Positions 51,690-62,454 of a stretch of DNA of 64,000 nucleotides are shown in pieces (the first letter of the stretch is position 1; every line of letters starts with the position of its first letter). A model generated the notes under the pieces. The model did no database searches and had not been told where the DNA came from. It was given only the letters and a program-made list of their open reading frames with translations. Source of the stretch: Pyralis farinalis (taxonomy: Eukaryota > Arthropoda > Insecta > Lepidoptera > Pyralidae); NCBI GenBank assembly GCA_947507595.1, contig OX382270.1, positions 35,766,164 through 35,830,163 on the forward strand, read 5' to 3'. Made by a program: the position numbers and the translations under genes.

Positions 51690-52430
51690 AATGAATATAT
51701 TTACCCTTATTATCATACATTGCTGCCATCTAATGGGAAGTTTATGTATGCCTTTGCGATAGAACTCTGGGACCTAGATTCTACAAACTGTGTGGAAGGA
51801 TTTTGTAGTGCTTCCAGCCATGCAATTCTCTAAGCGACTCGTAATAGCTGTGTGCGTCGCTGTGATCACAGATGTCACAGCTTTGACATCGTCTACTGCG
51901 ATCACGGCTTTTTATTTGGTATACTATAAGGCTGTAAGCGTACGCGAGGCTGTTTGCCTTGTAGAATTCCAATTCCAAACGCAGCCTTGCAGCGCTAGTG
52001 TCGCACAACCATGAAAAGCGACACTAAGTAATTGCAATTTTGTGTTCAAGGCTATAACAGCCGATGTTTCCGAGGATGTTTGCTCTTACAGAATTGCATG
52101 GCTGGTAAGAAATATTTTTACCACGTAGATATTTGTCCAAATCATGAAAAAAAGTTATCATGGAGCAATAATGGTGGAGATCGATTCACGAGTCGGGGCT
52201 GTTTCACTGCCAGTTTCGCCATCATTGCTCGACGTTCGGCACAGTAAACATCTGCTGTTATTGCTTGACCAGATCTGAGAAAGCTATAGTGAATAACGCT
52301 ATGAAGAGACCACCAAACAGTTACCATTACCTTTTTATTGGTGAGATTTGCTTTACAATGCAGCACAAGTTTTAACACGCGTTTCTTTCTGCAGATCAAT
52401 CAAATCATGAGGCACCCATTTTTCTATTTT
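51690..52430 (-). pseudogene. Mariner transposase relic
   Basis: Minus-strand pieces in order, from high to low coordinates, are WVPHDLIDLQKETRVKTC, VMVTVWWSLHSVIHYSFLRS, GQAITADVYCAERRAMMAKL, KQPRLVNRSPPLLLHDN, and the C-terminal block EFYRKGIHKLPIRWQQCM. The order and motifs are those of mariner. The region from the second catalytic Asp to the third has stops and frameshifts. No inverted terminal repeat was identified. Confidence 0.75.
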
Positions 52431-53130
52431 TTTAAATCTTATTGATTTGATGCAAATTAGTCAATATTATAAGTAATGTAACGTTAAACCATGCCGCTAA
52501 TTCCTAGGTAATTTTACTCGGATCGGCTTCCACTGTCTTCAATTCGGCGTTATTCACCTGTGTAGGTGGTTTGCCACGCGGTTCATTCTTCATTCGCTCG
52601 TTCGTTTAATGTCAATTCAAAGTATCAAATCAAAGTACGAGTATAAGAAAAAAAAATCTGTTTACATTCTATCCTATGGATACTTCAATCTCATTCTCTC
52701 TCACGTTAAATCTTACAGATGTATATGTTTGTCTCTTTTTAGCGGACGAGCGTAACGGCATATTTTTTTGTTAACGCCTTCACTTGAATTTACTCCTCAT
52801 AAAATTTCCGTACCGGGCCTATTAACTCAAAATCGTTTCGTAACGAGTAAACTGCTTAAAGAAAAGACGTAATCTTGAAATAGTAAATACATGAGAATAC
52901 AAGGTATAATTAATAGGTACTTAACCTAAATAATAAATTTTAACGCAAACATGGCGGACACTTAGCGAATGGTGCAACACAGTATATTATGAAATAGAAC
53001 TGAAACAGTACTTTCAACGGTTCTTAGACGGGTTTAGATCACTGCTCTGGTGAGACTTGCCGTAGACCGACGTTCTCAAACCGTTCATAATCCACTAACT
53101 GTAATCTATTGAAAACAGTCAACAAACATA
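52431..53130. other. Unassigned stretch
   Basis: No gene is seen. The phrase GTTCATAATCCACTAACTGT and AATCTATTGAAAACAGTC (53,083-53,120) recurs at 53,567-53,602 on the other side of the SINE at 53,133. This suggests a duplicated flank of about 70 bp. Confidence 0.4.
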
Positions 53131-53132
53131 TG

Positions 53133-53517
53133 ACGAGCTCGGTGGCTCAGTCGTGAATGACGCGACTTTGAAACTGACGCTCGTGGGTTCGATTCCCACA
53201 CAAGGCAAACATTTGTGTGCATGTCTGTTTGTGTTGGTCTGGATATTTTAAGAGAGGTAGGGCGCATCAAAGCAGCCCGTCTGGGTAAGTACCTCCACCT
53301 CACAGAAAACCGCAGCCAAATAAACTCCCTACAGGGTTGTTGTGTTTCTGCGTGTGAGTGAGGTCACCAGTAAGCTCCCAAGGATTTGCCGTGTAAGCAG
53401 GAGAGGAGGCATCGTGCGAGTGATACTCAATATATCGCAAGCATTAATAGGCTATGGTACGCTTTACATCAGGTGGGCCGTATGCTTGAATGCCTCCCGA
53501 CGTAGTATAAAAAAAAA
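53133..53517 (+). repeat. SINE-1, full length
   Basis: This is the best plus-oriented copy. Head: GAGCTCGGTGGCTCAGTCGT (A-box region). B box: GTGGGTTCGATTCCCAC. Body: GGGTTGTTGTGTTTCTGCGT and AGGTCACCAGTAAGCTCCCA. Tail: GTGGGCCGTATGCTTGAATG, then CCTCCCGACGTAGTATAAAA. The sequences TTGCCGTAGACC and TTCATAAT..CACTAACTGT occur on both sides, pointing to a duplicated flank that is longer than a normal target duplication. Confidence 0.88.
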
Positions 53518-54040
53518 TGCTACGCCATGCTGCTTGCCGTAGACCTTGCGACGATATTCTCAGACCGTTCATAATTCACTAACTGTAATCTATTGAAAGC
53601 AGTCAGCTTATCTTTAATGCGGATAATTACAGAGTGGAAGCTGAATAATAAAGATTTATTTATATATTTGGATGTTTATTCCTCCTTCGCGTTTCAACGG
53701 ATGTTTTGTGGTTAGTCTATGAATCAAATATATGACGACGTGTCTAAAAATGAAGGCAATGTATGCATTTCGATCACCGGCGGCAGGAGATCGTTGCTGT
53801 AATCCATCATACTCGCAGCTCTTTCGGACGCTAAATGGAACCGGGTTCAACGAACTGCGCTACCATTTAAGGGAAGGCGTTCGATTTAAGGGGACGTTTG
53901 TGGAACTTGTTTACATTACAGGTTCTTTTCATCTAGACGATTGTAATAGCGAGATAACCCGCCAAATAACACACGGTTCTTGATTTGAATACTAGTATGA
54001 TATTCGTGTTTTTTGATTTATGTACTTATTTGTATTTATC
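53518..54040. other. Unassigned stretch with duplicated SINE flank
   Basis: 53,525-53,605 repeats the sequence found left of the SINE (53,053-53,120). Beyond it no gene is seen. The short frames at 53,656-53,983 show no known motif. Confidence 0.4.
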
Positions 54041-54125
54041 ACGAGCTCGGCGGTGAAGGAAAGCATCGTGAGGTAACGCGCACGTTAACTAAGTAATATC
54101 TAAAAAGTCGCGTGTCCTAAGATAA
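54040..54125 (+). repeat. SINE-2 fragment
   Basis: GAGCTCGGCGGTGAAGGAAA, then GCATCGTGAGGTAACGCGCA and GTCGCGTGTCCTAAG, matches the SINE-2 middle. It is fused to a SINE-1-type head start. Confidence 0.55.
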
Positions 54126-54147
54126 AAAGAAGTGTCATTTGCAGTGG

Positions 54148-54530
54148 GTAGCGCACATGAAAACAGCCCGTCTGGGGAAGTACCTCCAACTTACAGAAAG
54201 CAGCAGCCAAATAACAACTCCCTGGAGGGTTGTTGTGTTCCTGCGTGTGAGTGAGGTCACCAGTAAGCTCCTAAGGAGTTGCTGTACTAGCAGCTGAAAT
54301 GGCATCGCAGGAGTAATAAGCTTACTGGTGACCTTTGGCTGCGGCTTTCTGTGAGGTGGAGGTATTTCCCCAGACGGGTTGCTTTGATGCACCCTACCTC
54401 TCTTTAAACATCCAGACCAAGACAAACAGCCATGTTTTATGGACACAAATGTTTGTCTTGCGTGGGAATCGAACCCACGAGCATTGATGTCAAAGTCGCA
54501 TCATTCATGACTGAGCCACCGAGCTCGTCA
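54148..54530. repeat. Two SINE-1 pieces joined tail to tail
   Basis: 54,148-54,318 is a plus-oriented SINE-1 body without head (AACAGCCCGTCTGGGGAAGT to GGCATCGCAGGAGTAATAAG). 54,320-54,530 is a minus-oriented SINE-1 head half (CTTACTGGTGACC to CCACCGAGCTCGTCA) with an intact B-box complement GGGAATCGAACCCACGAGC. Together they form a large imperfect inverted repeat. Confidence 0.8.
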
Positions 54531-54821
54531 TTTGTGCATCGTAACTATTTTTTTTTTCACTTAATGATCTATTACATCTGCCTGAATGTATCCCCCGAAC
54601 ACACGGTGCATTAACCACCACATCGAACCATCATCGATCACCACAACGAACACAGGGTCGTTTGGTGGAAGTTCTTTGGCTGAAACGATGTTGATGATGA
54701 TAATATCAACCAATAGATTTTGTGAATTTTATATCAATATAATTGTATACCAAAGGTTTGTTATATTTAATAATTGTTATATTAAAAGATTTTGTACATT
54801 TGAATAGTGTATTTTACGATT

Positions 54822-54888
54822 TTGGCCACATGGACTAATTGGTAGCGGAAGCACACAATGCAGGTTAGATCAAATTGCATGTAAAATT
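54822..54888 (+). repeat. Long-inverted-repeat element, right-arm remnant
   Basis: GGACTAATTGGTAGCGGAAG, CACACAATGCAGG and TTAGATCAAATTGCATG match the right arm at 63,249-63,300. No left arm lies nearby on the correct side. Confidence 0.6.
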
Positions 54889-54954
54889 AAACATATTTTT
54901 CATTTGATATATCGCATAGTTCAGTTATGTTATAGTAACTAAAAAAATTTAACA

Positions 54955-55345
54955 CTAAATAGATTCAAGCGTTGTTTTACAAAAGCTTAATTTACAAGCG
55001 ATCTGATCTGGCTTGTTTTGTGTGTTTCTACGACCAATTAGTTCTTACCTCTCTCTGCCTCGACTGTTGTAGTCGTTGCCCGACATCGTCATCGCAATTG
55101 CCCGCCATCTGAAACAGGAACCGCATGCACTCGCTACCGCTACTGCCCTTACTGCTCCGGTTGTCTCTGCGATATGTATTTTGCCTCTCCACGAGGCATC
55201 CGCACATGCTGTAAATCATTAAAAAGTTGAATAACATCTACAGCTACAATAAAATTTAGGTCATTTGTAGGTGAGACAGAGACGACCGTAACAGTCATGC
55301 CAGCGTCGGCATGCATCTACCAACGGAAGTGGGTGTGTACCCCAT
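54955..55345 (-). repeat. Long-inverted-repeat element, left arm and core
   Basis: ACTAAATAGATTCAAGCGTT starts the left arm, and TTTTGTGTGTTTCTACGACC and AATTAGTTC close it. The core follows in reverse orientation (GCCATCTGAAACAGGAACCG, GCATGCACTCG, then CTCCACGAGGCAT). The right arm is missing. Confidence 0.6.
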
Positions 55346-56700
55346 CCCAAGAACATACTTAACATTGTAGTCAAACAACACGTTCTCCCATACATTCAAA
55401 CTACTAAGTAAGTATGTTCGCATAATGTCCCCATTTATTCCCATGTTATTTTCAGACCAGGACTTCTTATAAGATTATCCTGTAATCATTAAATAAAGAT
55501 CCGTTTCCTATACATTTTTTTAATTTTAGTCACTATGTTTCGAAGATATGGGAAGAGAGGCATGGCCATTTCTTAAATGTCTGTAAAACTGTTCATTTTA
55601 AAATTAATAATGAATGTAAGTCAGACGATATATATATATTTTTTTCCTTTGATATATCGCATCGCAAAAGTGTACCCCATAAAGAAATCTGTGTGATTTA
55701 TGTTACACCTTCGTGTTTGGGTTACAGGATCTCATGTGTGTACCATAGTTCAACGTAATCGGTCGAGTCTAATACGAGGTAGAGGTACCTCTATGAGATA
55801 TATCTAGACTTCCTTGTTGATGTTTGCGCGGGGGTGTCGACCCCGAGCTCCAAACAGTCATAATCCCCCAATAAAATGCACAGCGACACGTACGACGAGC
55901 GCTTTGTTTACCGTGCGCTGCGTTATTAAGTCCACTGCACACTCATAGATGTCATACTCTACAGTATAGGTACTACGTTTATTTTCAACCGACTTCAAAA
56001 AAGGTCGACGTTCTTGAAATGTACTCCCCGTATAATTCTGAGGATCATAAGTTCGAAACGACGAGTGCAATACTTCAACTGGATGGTTGGCTCTGGAAAC
56101 GAAGCGACACAAACGACAATCACGTGGGCAGGGCTAAGAAATAACAACCTACACGCTATTTAGTCTGTGATCAGCCACGCGTGCAGTGAGTCCACTGTTG
56201 CAGATGCTTAGAATCAAATTATTTGTGAAGATATTATCATGAATTATCTATGATAGAAGTAACCTCATACATACTCAATTACATCGGTAAAAAAGTAACT
56301 GGAATAACTGATTACACATCATACCTATTTATACATTTTACGAGATAAAAAATGATTTCTAAGTAAAATTCATATAATTTTTATTGAAAACCAATATTTA
56401 CTAACATTCAAATTTGAAAAAGGTTACGGTTTGGGACAGATAAAAATAATTTGTGAAGTTATATTTAATGTTCAGTAAGATGGGGCTGGTTACTGTATAA
56501 GGCCCCAGTGGAGACAGTAGTAGCTTCCGGACGGATTTGACGGACTCAGTCTCGTTTTACTATTTGTTTCATTGGCTGTGTTCCGCATATTTAATTCCAT
56601 GTAAACTAGCATGACGTAGTAGCAGACGTAGATGCAGGTGATAGAGACGTAGATTACCTAGCGACCTGCCACTGCAGGTAACTGAGGAGCTCCCGACACG
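55346..56700. other. Unassigned stretch
   Basis: No convincing gene is seen. The TTTTCAACCGACTTC run near 55,980, followed by AAAAAAGGTCGACG, is like a widespread lepidopteran repeat. The minus-strand frame at 55,858-56,112 overlaps it and is not called. Confidence 0.4.
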
Positions 56701-56710
56701 CCAGTGGCCT

Positions 56711-56923
56711 ACTACATCACCGTCCAGTCATCCAGTGCCGATTCTACTAAAAAACTGCGGCGTGTGTCAAAATGCGTACATTTGGACGTTTCGTTAAGCG
56801 ATCTGACAGCAGCGACGTTTAACGAAACGTCAAAATGTACGCATTTTGACACACGCCGCGCTGCAGTGCAGTTGCAGCCTTTTAGTAGAGTCGGCCTACT
56901 GGATGACTGGACGGTGATGTAGT
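56711..56923. repeat. Fold-back element (about 213 bp), near-complete inverted repeat
   Basis: The outer arms begin ACTACATCACCGTCCAGTCA on both strands and include TCTACTAAAA. The inner arms GGCGTGTGTCAAAATGCGTA and CATTT(T/G)GACGTTTCGTTAA also pair, leaving a loop of about 20 bases (GATCTGACAGCAG region). The right arm has about 15 extra bases. No coding capacity is present. A MITE or fold-back transposon is likely, but no family is assigned. Confidence 0.85.
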
Positions 56924-57418
56924 CCGTAGAGAGTAGAGGTTGCCCTGCGACCCGCCACCCGACTCACAGACGGCGCGGCGCTCCCGTACTGGACGGAAGT
57001 GCACACCGTGTATCACTCACATCTGGACATAGACTACCGCTTTTTGTAGCCCTGAATCACGTGTTCTTTCAATTGAAATTTTAAATTTGACTACAATACA
57101 TTTTTCGACTGCCAGAAACATTTTAAGGACTAAAGGGGTCTCAACAGTTTCTAAATAGTAAAATTATTTGTGTCAATAGATGTTACAATAAACTTGATAA
57201 ATAAGTATTTATATAAAGGTATGGATGTTACACTTCATAGCACAGCTATAAAAAATTTGCTTCTATAAGAAATAAGTAATAACGTCATGATTGTATTATG
57301 CATTTAGCATCAGGAATAAATTTTAATGATCTACAGAGCATATATCATCTAATAGACGTCCTATAATTTCCTAGGAAGTCTTTTCGTATCAACTATACTC
57401 GTATATACATAAATCATC
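56924..57418. other. Unassigned stretch
   Basis: A GC-rich 120-bp flank follows the fold-back element and is succeeded by AT-rich sequence. No gene is seen. Confidence 0.4.
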
Positions 57419-57419
57419 A

Positions 57420-57535
57420 CGCCTGTTTCCCATTGGCGTAGGCAGAGACTATGGAACGCCAGGTGGACGGATCCTAACATAACCTCTCTCGCCTCTTCCA
57501 CACTCATCAACCTCTTCTCGCATGCTCTTCGTTTT
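57420..57535 (-). mobile_element. RTE-like LINE 3' end, related family
   Basis: The minus strand ends in GGCGTTCCATAGTCTCTGCC, TACGCCAATGGGAAACAGGC and GTG (RSIVSAYANGKQA). Upstream of this is the block MREEVDECGRGERG. This parallels the WRSVLFAYPARDLA end of the main RTE-like family, but from a different subfamily. Confidence 0.55.
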
Positions 57536-57559
57536 CAAGTGCTTTTGATTTGATCCTTT

Positions 57560-58203
57560 TTAGGGTTCGGTAGTAAAAAAAGGAATCCTTATAGTTTTGC
57601 CATGGCCGTCTGTCCGTCTATCCGCTGCCTAGCTCTACGCTTGATACTAGAAAGCTGTAGTTTGGCATGTATATACATATCAACTATGCTGGCAATTTGG
57701 TAGAATAAAATCATGGGAAAAAAAATGTTTTTGATGGTACCGTACCATACACGTACAGTGGGTATGATTTTTTCTATTCGCGCCCACCCCATGGTGAGGG
57801 GAGTTGTTAGATAGGTTTTTAAAAACATTGAGGGTGTGGAAAGATCATTTTTCGATATAGTGATCCGTTTGCGAAATATTTATATTAAAAGTGTACATTT
57901 TTGTTAGATTCAAGTGTCGTGGTCCCCCTTCCCCCCTTCCCCCGATGCCAGTGAAACTGTTGTATTTAGAAATGTAAGAAAAACAGGCTTTACAGGTTAA
58001 CGAGTAATAACAATAGTAATAGTCGATGAATTTATAAATAGTATTTTCTTTTATAAAATCTCACAAATGTCATCGTCTGTTCATAGGCTCAATTTCCTAT
58101 TATTTTAGGCAACTATCTAATTTTTTCGCAAGCACGCAAAGCGAAGCAAATACGTAACCCTACACTGTGCGTGGCCCGACATGCACTTGGCCGGATTTTT
58201 GTT
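57560..58203 (+). repeat. Interspersed repeat of the lepidopteran TAGGGTTC...CACTTGGCCGG type
   Basis: It starts TAGGGTTCGGTAGTAAAAAA and GGAATCCTTATAG and contains TGGCCGTCTGTCCGTCTATC. Then come a CCCACCCC-GTG-GG block, a GTCCCCCTTCCCCCC run and ACCCTACACTGTGCG. It ends GACATGCACTTGGCCGGATT. The order is that of a widely dispersed moth and butterfly repeat of uncertain class. No protein is encoded. Confidence 0.6.
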
Positions 58204-58394
58204 TATAAACATTTATTTTGCCTTTTTAAAATGTTAACAAAATGTCGAGAAGAATAATGTTATTTATTGTATATGAGTATAACTCAACTATAACCATGAA
58301 TTCAAAAAATTACAACTGACCACAAGCCATCTGTTATTTACAACCTCCTTGCATCCATTCTGATGTAATAAAACAAACAAACTAACATTTTAGA

Positions 58395-58565
58395 TCCGGC
58401 TCAGAGTAAATTTGGATATAGAGTTGGGTTCCATGGTACTACTAATGAGGCCCTCCTCATCGACATTGCCAACACGTCCATCAAGATCGTAAGAAACTTC
58501 TGCAACCTAGATCGACTTTATAAAAGGTTACATTCGGTATTCGCGACGGGACAGGCGTTGACAAA
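58395..58565 (+). mobile_element. Small reverse transcriptase fragment
   Basis: The translation SKFGYRVGFHGTTNEALLID resembles the fingers motif (FGFR--GT--A) of LINE reverse transcriptases. KIVRNFCNLDRLYKRLHSV follows. It is too short to name a clade. Confidence 0.35.
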
Positions 58566-58644
58566 ATTATTACAGATCTTTACCAACTTTCTCAACTGAA
58601 GTAGTTCTTTTTCTTGCAGGATATTGTTGTCGGCAATATCTATA

Positions 58645-58880
58645 GACGAGCTCGGTGGCGCAGTGGTTAGTAGGCGCCACTTTCATACCAACGCTCGTGG
58701 GTTTGATTCCCACCCGGGACATTTGTATGCATGAACATGTGTTGGTCTGGATGTTTTCTTTTACAACAAAAATGTATTTACGTATATTTATCAGTTGTCT
58801 AGTACCTATAAAACAAGCTTCGCTTACTTTGGGGCTAGATGGTGCTGGGTTATTTGTTCGACAATATTTATTTATCTCCA
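58645..58880 (+). repeat. SINE-3, longer copy
   Basis: The head GACGAGCTCGGTGGCGCAGT and B box GTGGGTTTGATTCCCAC are tRNA-like. The body has TTGGTCTGGATGTTT and TATTTATCAGTTGTCTAGTA, then CCTATAAAACAAGCTTCGCT. It ends TTCGACAATATTTATTTATC. Confidence 0.75.
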
Positions 58881-60580
58881 GCTATATGCCAGGGCTACAG
58901 TTTGAGCCCCCATTTGCTCGTTGGTTATCTAGGTCTGAAAATCTTGAGCAGGGTGCTCAAAAGAAAAATGTTGTCAAAGAATTCTAATCAGGGCTACCCA
59001 TTTTAGAGACGTTGTGACTGTTGATAAAGATTCCACACCGAAAGTTGGCCACTTACGAGTATTAATCCCGGTCATTTGATAGGCGTGCGCGGGGATAATG
59101 ATCCAACGCGTAGAGGCCCCTTCGAAAATAATGATGCATTGTTTTATACCCGCTGTGACCTACTCCAAGGGATATCAATGTGAGGATATACCCACGAACA
59201 GATCACGGCAGGTATTGGGACAATTGCAAATGTGTCGGAAACAATTGAGCTATTGAAATGAGATCTGGAGGGATTATTAGTACTGGTCTATTACAGAAGA
59301 GAGACGGACACCTGCCATAACTATCATATCTGATGTTACTTCGGCAGGCGGTGGCTCGCCACTCACTAGATGGACCCCCGAAATGCCAGAGAAAGTCGGC
59401 TGAAGGCAACAGCAATGTAAGTGACTCAGAGGTGTCGAGAGGTGGGCTGCGCTTTTTCCGAAGTTACTCGCGGCGTTATGCCCTTTAACACTTCCACCCC
59501 TGGAGCATATCACCTGCTAGAGCAATATACTCTATCGACTCCTCTCTGGACGGCCAATGAAGCAAGCTAGAGCTGAGAGTCCTGCGGGCCTTCTTGACTT
59601 TTCACTCCGACCGATGAAGACACGCTGGAGCACTCGGGTACCCGTGGTGTCGTTACGCACCAACTGCTCGCCACAAGCTTCCCTGCGGGGTTGTCATTAG
59701 TCATTTATATGGAAAACCTCGTTAACTGAGTAAAATCTTCCGGCTAATAGGAATTTGTATGCTGTTTACTGAATTTTTTGTATGGCTGGTCTTTTATGGG
59801 TTGTGGTATTTTGTTGTGAAAACTAGGACTCAGCTCACCAGATTATCCTCACGTAACTCGTTGATACCACAATAATTTACAACGATAGTCGTATCGGTGA
59901 AGTTTAATAAAGCAAAATCTCAACCAATACCTCCGGACATTTTGTGAAATTTTCTTAAAATCCTATTTTAGTGAGTGCTTGCGTCGTACAAGTTCAGAAC
60001 AATTTACACTTGCCCCCTCTTTACTCGGCTGATTGTACTCGTCCGTTGCCTCCGTGAACTTCAGACCTTTGGTCTGTCTGTCACTTTTTAGAAAATACGA
60101 CCACGTTTCCGAATAAAGGAATAATGGTAAAAGTTTACGACCTCATAAAAATCGCGGCGACGTCACTTACTAAGTTTTATCGTAAAATTTGAGAGGTAAA
60201 TGATGATTTTAACTTTTTTAATGTGAAATATTTTGTAAGGTGCATTATGGTCCATCATAGGCAGAAAAAATAAAGTATTGTCTATTGTCTTTATTCACTT
60301 TGAATAATCAAACCAAGAAGGAGTGGTATTATTATTTTGTTCAACGGATATATTTATTAACATTTTTTTGTTTCACAATAAATATTTGAATTGACAAGCA
60401 TTAATGACAAAAATATTCAATATAGGCGGATTCAAAAATTTGTAAAAAATCAAAATTTTGCAAGAATAAATCTTTTTTCCGGTCCAAACAAAAGGGTTGC
60501 AGAAAAAACTAAAAGCCATGTTTACCCTACTTTGCTTGTGAGCGACACAAATACAATTAAAAAAAACAGGTAAGAAATTA
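58881..60580. other. Unassigned stretch
   Basis: No gene or named element could be supported. 59,000-59,700 is GC-richer than its surroundings and has short frames with stops, so it could be the remnant of an unknown retroelement leader. Confidence 0.35.
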
Positions 60581-60584
60581 AAAA

Positions 60585-60640
60585 ATGTACGGAACTCTGT
60601 GAGGGCGAGTCCATTTACACATAACCGGGTTTATTTGAAT
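60585..60640 (+). repeat. End fragment of the 57.6-kb-type repeat
   Basis: GTACGGAACTCTGTGAGGGC, GAGTCCATTTACAC and ATAACCGGG resemble the 3' end of the repeat at 57,560-58,203. Confidence 0.4.
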
Positions 60641-60649
60641 GCAACAGAT

Positions 60650-60985
60650 TTTTTTTTATATTAGAGGGGGGCAAACAAGCAGGTGGATCACCTGATGGTA
60701 AGTAGTCAACACCGCCCACAGACATCGGCAACACCATAGGGAGTGACCCTTTGGTGTTGCCGATCCGTTGCCAGCCTTTTTAGGGAAACATAGGCTCTTT
60801 TCTTGAAGGCACCCATATCGTATTTGTTCGGGAACACCGAAAAAATGGACAGGTTAATGCTGCCCGACTGGGGAAATCCACTGAGGTCCTTAGGAGCTAC
60901 AGCATTAGCAAGGAGAGGGTGTAACAATGACATGCGATACTTGAAATGCAGGTTATGGTAAATATATTCGCATCCATTTCTCGGT
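60650..60985 (-). repeat. LINE-derived 3' repeat (CACCTGATGGTAAG type)
   Basis: A T run followed by GGGGGGCAAACAAGCAGGTG, GATCACCTGATGGTAAGTAG and a repeated CATCGGCAACACC/GGTGTTGCCGAT pair is a common lepidopteran repeat. The minus strand gives MGAFKKRAYVSLKRLATD near the end of a decayed coding tail. Its final CCATCAGGTGATCCACCTGC and TTGTTTGCC is similar to the SINE-1 tail. Confidence 0.6.
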
Positions 60986-61023
60986 ATGCTTGTACCCGTC
61001 ACGATATTTTACGTATATATATA

Positions 61024-61195
61024 TTTATGCAACGCCGGGAGGCATACAAGCATACAGCCCATCTCATGTAAAGCGGTTACCGTAGCCTATGAACGCTTGC
61101 AATATATCAAGTATTACACGCGCGATAACACTTCTGCTACTAACAGAGCAACTCGTTAGGAGCTTACTGGAGACCTCACCCACACGCAGCAACAT
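61024..61195 (-). repeat. SINE-1, 3' half (split copy)
   Basis: GCAACGCCGGGAGGCATACA to GACCTCACCCACACGCAGCA is the 3' half of a minus-oriented SINE-1. Its other half follows at 61,538-61,759 after a 342-bp insertion. Confidence 0.8.
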
Positions 61196-61537
61196 CACCC
61201 CATACTCATCATCACATCATATCACATCACCACATCACCTCATACTCATCATCACATCATATCACATCACCACATCAACTCATACTCATGCAACCGAACC
61301 GGAAAATATGTATATGTTACTAGGGTTTTGTATGTATTATTATAGTTGTGTATGTAGTTCTATATGTATTCTTATGTTTATGTTAGGTGATTCATATTTT
61401 ATTTTAATTTTAATAAAAACCGCAATCACGTTTTTTCTTCACTCCCGATGGTTGACTGGTAGAGAATGCAATTAGCATTAAGTCCGACTTTTGAACCAAC
61501 TGTATTGTGGTCAATAAAGTATTAATAAATAAATAAA
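61196..61537 (+). mobile_element. Short retroposon inserted in SINE-1
   Basis: It starts with 40-bp tandem repeats (61,201-61,289) and ends GGTTGACTGGTAGAGAATGC, ATTAGCATTAAGTCCG and then CAATAAAGTATTAATAAATA. This is a LINE/SINE 3' end widespread in Lepidoptera. The interrupted SINE sequence suggests a short ACCC duplication. No protein is encoded. Confidence 0.6.
61201..61289. repeat. Tandem repeat, 40-bp unit, 2.2 copies
   Basis: Units 61,201-61,240 and 61,241-61,280 (CATACTCATCATCACATCAT then ATCACATCACCACATCACCT) differ at one position. A third unit is cut after 9 bases. Confidence 0.9.
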
Positions 61538-61759
61538 CCCTACAGAGTATTGTTATTTGGCTGCAGTTTTCTGTGAGGTGGAAGTACTCCCCAGACGGGC
61601 TGCTTTGATGCGCCCTACTTCTCTTAAAAACACCCGGACCAAGACAAACAGACATTTACACAGGACAATACATGCAACAAACGTAGAAATCGAACCCACT
61701 AGCGTTGGTGTAAAAGCAGTGTAACAGCGCGTTTCACCACTCCGCCACCGAGCTCGTCA
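61538..61759 (-). repeat. SINE-1, head half (split copy)
   Basis: It runs from ACAGAGTATTGTTATTTGGC through CCCCAGACGGGCTGCTTTGA to the head complement CCGCCACCGAGCTCGTC, including the B-box complement AATCGAACCCACTAGCG. It completes the SINE begun at 61,024. Confidence 0.8.
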
Positions 61760-62450
61760 ATTTAAGCTTATAATAATATCAGTTCCTATTTTGGGACGTA
61801 TTATTCTATTTACAAAAACAATTCGCGGCAATGGCATTCAGTAACTTATCTAAAACAATACAACAGTGGCCACTGTGTGGCTTATCTGTAATAAATGTTT
61901 TCGAAGAGTTTTCTGACTGGCTTTGTTCACACAAACTCAAAGCAATTCCACATGATTGGGTCAAACACACATCGAGATGTAGCCTCTACCTGTCCTGTGG
62001 TTCGGAAAAAAGAAAAACAATCGGAAGTTCGATGACCGCTCGCCACGTGCTCGCTTGTAACTTATGTCGTCGGCAAAGGGGGAACTTGGACATATCTCGA
62101 ATTACACCAAAGCTGAAAGTTTTTAAACGCACTTATTAACTTGTAAGATATTGGAACACAAGGGTTGGTATAACGCCAAACATAAATGCGGAAACTTTAT
62201 TGGTGTCGGAACATTTTCCATTTGCGGGCTCCATACACAAAATGCAAAACGAGACTCTATTGCCACTCTGAAGTTTGAACAAAATAGGAAACGCGTTGCT
62301 ATTACTCTGTTATTTACAGATAAATAAATTATGTATCTTTACCTAGACGACGGGTCCCTCGCGGGGTAAGCGGGGAGAAGCTTGCGCTACAAGACGCGAT
62401 CCTTAAACATTTCGCAACGAGTGAGGTATGTAAAAATGAGAGTTTCTTTA
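61760..62450. other. Unassigned stretch
   Basis: A 102-codon frame at 61,831-62,139 (starting MAFSNLSKTIQQWPLC) shows no motif or domain and no coding support, so it is not called as a gene. Nothing else is recognised. Confidence 0.3.
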
Positions 62451-62454
62451 TACC

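Noticed and set aside
53133..53205. tRNA-like sequences with A and B boxes at the SINE heads
   Set aside because: No complete cloverleaf or acceptor stem is present and the bodies continue into SINE sequence, so these are SINE promoters rather than tRNA genes.
61201..61289. Tandem 40-bp repeats as a CRISPR-like array
   Set aside because: The units are contiguous without spacers and belong to an inserted retroposon.
61831..62139. 102-codon frame as a host gene
   Set aside because: No motif, homologue or splice context is recognised, and it lies among repeats.
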